Shown here: piece by piece, positions 60,414-64,000 of the stretch
Position numbering within the stretch: position 1 is the stretch's first letter
Layout: the number at the start of each line of letters is the position of its first letter
Notes under the pieces: generated by a model
The model's input: the letters and a program-made list of their open reading frames with translations, nothing else
What the model was told of the DNA's origin: nothing
Databases searched by the model: none
Origin: Leeuwenhoekiella palythoae
Lineage (GTDB): Bacteria > Bacteroidota > Bacteroidia > Flavobacteriales > Flavobacteriaceae
Length of the DNA stretch: 64,000 nt
Direction: 5' to 3'
NCBI RefSeq assembly: GCF_900130045.1
Contig: NZ_FQXT01000002.1
Coordinates: 310,001 to 374,000, forward strand
Translations under genes and position numbers: made by a program

Positions 60414-60603
60414 AGGAGCAATCTGAAAAGGTTGCATTTTTTTTGCAACATTTCTCGTGAAATGTCGTCATTAGAATTACCCCTAAAAGCCTTCCATAAG
60501 CCGTGCTTACAGGGGATTTTAACCATTGCTTAACAAAATGGTTAGTAATAAAGTATAACCTTGTAGACCTCAGAGTCATATAAAACGCACATAAAATAAA
60601 AGT
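60414..60603 (+). other. Long structured leader of the moxR operon
   Basis: Several hairpins are visible: GTTGCA/TGCAAC (about 60431-60449), CATTTC/GAAATG (about 60449-60464) and AACCATT/AATGGTT (about 60521-60543). A 23-codon ORF (60462-60533) also lies in it. Flavobacterial leaders are usually short, so control at the RNA level is possible. No known riboswitch motif is recognised. Confidence 0.4.
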
Positions 60604-61608
60604 ATGGAAGATACTAGCGCATCTGTTGATATAGGAGCGATTAACGAAAAGATCGAAAAAGAGAGTGCTTTTGTAAAAATACTTACGATGGAAATGAACA
60701 AAGTCATCGTAGGGCAAAAGCATATGGTAGAACGCTTGCTTATAGGCCTTTTAGGACGTGGGCATATTTTGCTGGAGGGAGTTCCCGGTCTGGCAAAGAC
60801 CTTGGCGATTAATACGCTATCTCAAGCAGTTCACGGAAGCTTTAGCCGTATTCAGTTTACGCCAGATTTACTTCCGGCTGATGTTGTGGGTACCTTGATT
60901 TACAATATGAAACTGAATGATTTCAGTATAAAAAAAGGACCTATTTTTGCCAATTTCGTCCTCGCAGATGAGATTAACCGTGCGCCGGCCAAAGTACAGA
61001 GTGCATTGCTTGAAGCGATGCAGGAGAAACAGGTGACCATTGGTGATGAGACGTTTAAGCTAGACAGACCGTTTTTGGTTATGGCAACTCAAAACCCGGT
61101 TGAGCAAGAAGGAACGTACCCGCTTCCTGAAGCGCAGGTTGACCGTTTTATGCTTAAAACTGTAATTGACTATCCTAAACATGCCGAAGAACAACTCATC
61201 ATTAGAGCCAACCTAAAAGGTTCTTTTGAGAAAGTGAATCCGGTGGTTTCTATAGAGCAGATCTTGCGTGCGCAGGAGGCTGTAAAAGAGGTGTATATGG
61301 ATGAAAAGATCGAGAAATATATTCTTGATATTATCTTTGCAACGCGTTATCCTGAGAATTATAAGTTGGCAGATTTAAAACCCTTGATCAGTTTTGGGTC
61401 TTCTCCACGGGGTAGTATCAACTTAGCAACGGCCTCAAAATGTTATGCGTTTATTAAAGGTCGCGGTTATGTGATTCCTGAAGATGTGCGTGCGGTAGTA
61501 CACGATGTATTGCGTCACCGTATCGGGATCACTTATGAAGCGGAAGCCGAAAACGTAACTACTGTTGAAATTATAAACAAGATCGTAAACGAGATCGAAG
61601 TACCATAA
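60604..61608 (+). CDS. MoxR family AAA+ ATPase
   Basis: This 334-residue chaperone-like ATPase has Walker A GVPGLAKT (59-66), Walker B LADEIN (120-125), MATQNPVEQEGTYPLPEAQVDRF and sensor FGSSPRGSINLA. It activates or assembles protein complexes together with a downstream DUF58 protein in Bat-type operons linked to stress tolerance. Confidence 0.94.
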   Translation: MEDTSASVDIGAINEKIEKESAFVKILTMEMNKVIVGQKHMVERLLIGLLGRGHILLEGVPGLAKTLAINTLSQAVHGSFSRIQFTPDLLPADVVGTLIYNMKLNDFSIKKGPIFANFVLADEINRAPAKVQSALLEAMQEKQVTIGDETFKLDRPFLVMATQNPVEQEGTYPLPEAQVDRFMLKTVIDYPKHAEEQLIIRANLKGSFEKVNPVVSIEQILRAQEAVKEVYMDEKIEKYILDIIFATRYPENYKLADLKPLISFGSSPRGSINLATASKCYAFIKGRGYVIPEDVRAVVHDVLRHRIGITYEAEAENVTTVEIINKIVNEIEVP

Positions 61609-61692
61609 ACTAAGCATTAGAAATCAGTTCGCAGTTCTTGCTTGAAAAATAGCAACTACTGCCTACTGATTTTCTTTTTTGATTGATTACTC

Positions 61693-62559
61693 ATGGACAC
61701 TAAAGAACTTCTAAAAAAAGTACGCAAAATTGAGATCAAGACCAGAAGACTGTCTGATCATATTTTTGGCGGGGAATACCATTCTACGTTTAAAGGGCGT
61801 GGTATGACCTTTAGTGAAGTGCGTCAATACCAGTTTGGTGATGATGTGCGTAATATAGATTGGAATGTTACCGCGCGCTACAATGAGCCATTTGTAAAGG
61901 TTTTTGAAGAAGAGCGCGAGCTTACCATGATGCTCGTGGCAGATGTGAGTGGTTCAGAATTCTTTGGTACAGATCAGCAGTTGAAGTCTGAAGTGGTTAC
62001 AGAAATTGCCGCAACATTGGCATTTTCGGCATTGCAGAATAATGATAAAATCGGGCTCATTTTATTTTCTGATGGGATCGAATTGTACATTCCGCCTAAA
62101 AAAGGTAAGTCGCACGTACTGCGCATCATTCGCGAACTTTTAGAATTCAAACCGAAAAGTAAAAAGACCGATGTGGCACAGGCTTTGAAATTCCTTTCTG
62201 GAGTGATGAAGAAAAAAGCCATTGTCTTTGTGCTTTCAGATTTTATTGCAGACGACTATCAGGACACAATGAAGATCGCCGCCAAGCGTCACGATATTAC
62301 AGGCATACGTATTTACGATCAGCGTGAGGAAGAAATTCCGAGTTTGGGAATTGTGCAGATGGAAGATGAAGAAACCGGGGAATTATTGCTAGTCAATACT
62401 ACATCAAGAAAGGTGCGTAACAGTTACGCAAAATATTACCGCGATCGCGTGGCATATTATAAAGATAGTTTTACAAGAAGCGGTGCCGGAGTAATCGATG
62501 TGCGTACCGATGAAAGCTATGTCAAAAAATTACTAGGTTATTTTAAACGAAGAGGATAA
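61693..62559 (+). CDS. DUF58 domain protein (VWA-like, Bat operon)
   Basis: The 288-residue protein carries the DUF58 signature EVRQYQFGDDVRNIDWNVTARYNEPFVK, then a VWA-like fold with the MIDAS-type DVSGSEF (about 88-94). It is presumed to be a substrate or adaptor of the MoxR ATPase 84 bases upstream. A BatD-like gene starts 7 bases downstream. Confidence 0.92.
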   Translation: MDTKELLKKVRKIEIKTRRLSDHIFGGEYHSTFKGRGMTFSEVRQYQFGDDVRNIDWNVTARYNEPFVKVFEEERELTMMLVADVSGSEFFGTDQQLKSEVVTEIAATLAFSALQNNDKIGLILFSDGIELYIPPKKGKSHVLRIIRELLEFKPKSKKTDVAQALKFLSGVMKKKAIVFVLSDFIADDYQDTMKIAAKRHDITGIRIYDQREEEIPSLGIVQMEDEETGELLLVNTTSRKVRNSYAKYYRDRVAYYKDSFTRSGAGVIDVRTDESYVKKLLGYFKRRG

Positions 62560-62566
62560 CACAACA

Positions 62567-64000
62567 ATGAACAGTAACCTTAATAATCATATTCCTAAAT
62601 CAAGTTTTTATAACATAAGAGCGTTTGCTTTCGCAATGATTATTGCTTTTTTAACCACATTGAATGTGCAAGCGCAGCAGGTTAAAGGAGCGGTTGACAC
62701 CACGTCAATTCGTATTGGTGAGCAAATCACCTATGAATTTCAAGTAGAAGCAGATTCTACAGATTTGGTGCTGTTTCCTGAAGGGCAAACCTTTCAGCCT
62801 TTAGAAATGATCGAAGCCTACCAGGTTGACACTTCCTACGCCGGTGCAAAAATGAACTTGATCAAACGCTACGGCCTAACCCAGTTTGATAGTGGTTCGT
62901 ACACGATTCCACGGCAATTGGTGTCTATCAATCAACAACCTTTTTATACAGATTCGGTAGCGATTGAAGTAAACAATGTAGTCATCGACACGACCAAACA
63001 AGGCCTTTACGATATTAAAGATATTGTGGCTGTAGAGCGCGCAACCAGTAAATTCTGGGAGTATTTACTGTACTTTTTATTGCTTGCTGCAGTAATAGGT
63101 GGATTCCTGTTTTTTATCATTCGACGTAGTCGTAAAAAAGCAGCAGCAGAACAAAAGCTTCCGCCGTTTGAGCAGGCACTATTTTCTTTAAAGCAACTTG
63201 ACGAAGAGTACAAAGAACCGGCGCGCGGCATTGATGAGCGTGACGCGACTAAAGCATATTACTCAAAACTTACTGATATTGTAAGAAGGTATCTTGATGA
63301 AGAGGTTTATGACCGTTCTATGGAAAGTACTTCTTCAGAATTGATCGAGCGTTTAATGCTCGAAAAAGAGGAAGGTAAAATTGATTTGAGCAAAGAAACC
63401 ATTCTTAAGCTAGACCAAATCTTAAAACGTGCCGACCTTACCAAGTTCGCTCGTACTTCTCCTGGAGCGGGTCAGGCTGAAGCAGACCGTATTGTAGCTG
63501 AAGAGATCGTAAAAGAGACTAAAGAAGCGATTCCACCACCTACGGAAGAAGAATTGATGCGTGATGCAGCTTACCGTGAAGCCTTAGCAAAACGTCGCAA
63601 GCGTAAGCTCATTTTGACTTCGATCATTGGGGTTTTCGGGATTTTAGTGATCGCCACCGGAATTTTGATTGCCACCAAAGGTTTTGATTTTGTAAAAGAT
63701 AATTTCATCGGGCATCCTTCAAAAGATTTGCTTGAAAGCGATTGGGTGCGCAGTGAATACGGGTATCCGCCGGTAATCATCAGTACTCCTAGAGTTTTAG
63801 AGCGTAATGAGATCGCATTGCCAGATTCGCTCAAGCAACAGATGGATATGAGCACCTTTACCTACGGAAGCTTGATCGACGACTTTTATGTGGTGGTGAA
63901 TAATACCCGTTTTGGCGGAAAGAATGAAGCCAATTTAGAAGCTTCGGCGCAAGGATTTATTAGTACGATTGAAGCCAACGGCGCTAAAAACCTGATCGTA
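62567..64000 (+). CDS. BatD-like membrane protein, 3' end outside the window
   Basis: The frame opens at ATG 62567 (MNSNLNNHIPKSSFYN) and continues without a stop to base 64000 (478 codons). It has a signal-like segment (AFAMIIAFLTTLNVQAQ), a periplasmic beta-domain (TSIRIGEQITYEFQVEA), a membrane helix near residue 165-185, a cytoplasmic helical domain (PPFEQALFSLKQLDEEY, ARTSPGAGQAEADR) and a second membrane helix near 347-370. The layout and position match BatD/TPR-type proteins of the aerotolerance operon. Confidence 0.8.
   Translation, partial: MNSNLNNHIPKSSFYNIRAFAFAMIIAFLTTLNVQAQQVKGAVDTTSIRIGEQITYEFQVEADSTDLVLFPEGQTFQPLEMIEAYQVDTSYAGAKMNLIKRYGLTQFDSGSYTIPRQLVSINQQPFYTDSVAIEVNNVVIDTTKQGLYDIKDIVAVERATSKFWEYLLYFLLLAAVIGGFLFFIIRRSRKKAAAEQKLPPFEQALFSLKQLDEEYKEPARGIDERDATKAYYSKLTDIVRRYLDEEVYDRSMESTSSELIERLMLEKEEGKIDLSKETILKLDQILKRADLTKFARTSPGAGQAEADRIVAEEIVKETKEAIPPPTEEELMRDAAYREALAKRRKRKLILTSIIGVFGILVIATGILIATKGFDFVKDNFIGHPSKDLLESDWVRSEYGYPPVIISTPRVLERNEIALPDSLKQQMDMSTFTYGSLIDDFYVVVNNTRFGGKNEANLEASAQGFISTIEANGAKNLIV

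Noticed and set aside
1-64000. Prophage, integrative element or transposase genes
   Set aside because: No integrase, phage structural or transposase motifs were seen; apart from the tRNA-Ala insertion the window reads as core chromosome.

Overview
The window looks like chromosomal DNA of a member of the Flavobacteriaceae (Bacteroidota), probably marine. The evidence is the acpP-fabF-rnc-(IPExxxVDY gene)-pyk cluster, OmpA proteins with thrombospondin type-3 calcium repeats, promoters of the TTG...TAnnTTTG type, an almost complete lack of Shine-Dalgarno sequences, and a Bat-type moxR-DUF58 operon. It is gene-dense and mostly housekeeping. I see no prophage, IS transposase, rRNA or CRISPR array.

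Layout. 1-8.7 kb: membrane and secreted proteins of unknown role, recJ, lpxH, queD with a 31-codon membrane ORF in front, a 2OG-Fe(II) oxygenase, a MATE exporter and a GNAT acetyltransferase. 8.7-9.2 kb: a small GIY-YIG endonuclease gene wedged into a tRNA-Ala locus. A degenerate 5' tRNA copy carrying a GC-rich hairpin lies upstream, and the endonuclease stop codon lies inside the intact tRNA. 9.2-11.5 kb: a CLC antiporter behind a fluoride riboswitch, so a fluoride-export unit. 11.6-22.9 kb: an M1 peptidase, then AddB-type and AddA-type recombination proteins separated by two tandem OmpA/TSP3 paralogues. 23-24.2 kb: superoxide dismutase, then a 560-bp gene-free stretch holding two 118-bp direct repeats and a perfect 26-bp inverted repeat. 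24.2-34.2 kb: purF, a PfkB kinase, a viroplasmin-type RNase H, purN, the acpP-to-pyk cluster and dinB.

34.2-42.2 kb: an NAD(P)-binding protein, a CYTH protein and a lipoprotein with overlapping or abutting ends, then an RND efflux operon (GbsR/MarR-type regulator, AcrA-like, AcrB-like, TolC-like) with a clear palindromic operator. 42.2-51.2 kb: penicillin-binding protein 1C with a giant alpha-2-macroglobulin-like lipoprotein, then a CAP-domain lipoprotein behind an array of ATCGAT-type direct repeats. 51.4-55.2 kb: an ABM-type protein, an isoaspartyl peptidase/asparaginase, 3-hydroxyanthranilate dioxygenase and an ALDH7-type dehydrogenase. 55.2-60.3 kb: a zinc-ribbon membrane protein with an SPFH-GYF protein, a phosphoesterase with an AlbA_2 protein, and an SDR. 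60.4-64 kb: the start of a moxR-DUF58-BatD-like operon with a long structured leader, running off the window.

The most unusual signals are the tRNA-Ala/GIY-YIG arrangement, the fluoride riboswitch with a readable competing hairpin, the tandem 118-bp repeats with paired ends, and the direct-repeat array before the CAP lipoprotein gene. All functional calls rest on reading motifs by eye; no database search was run.
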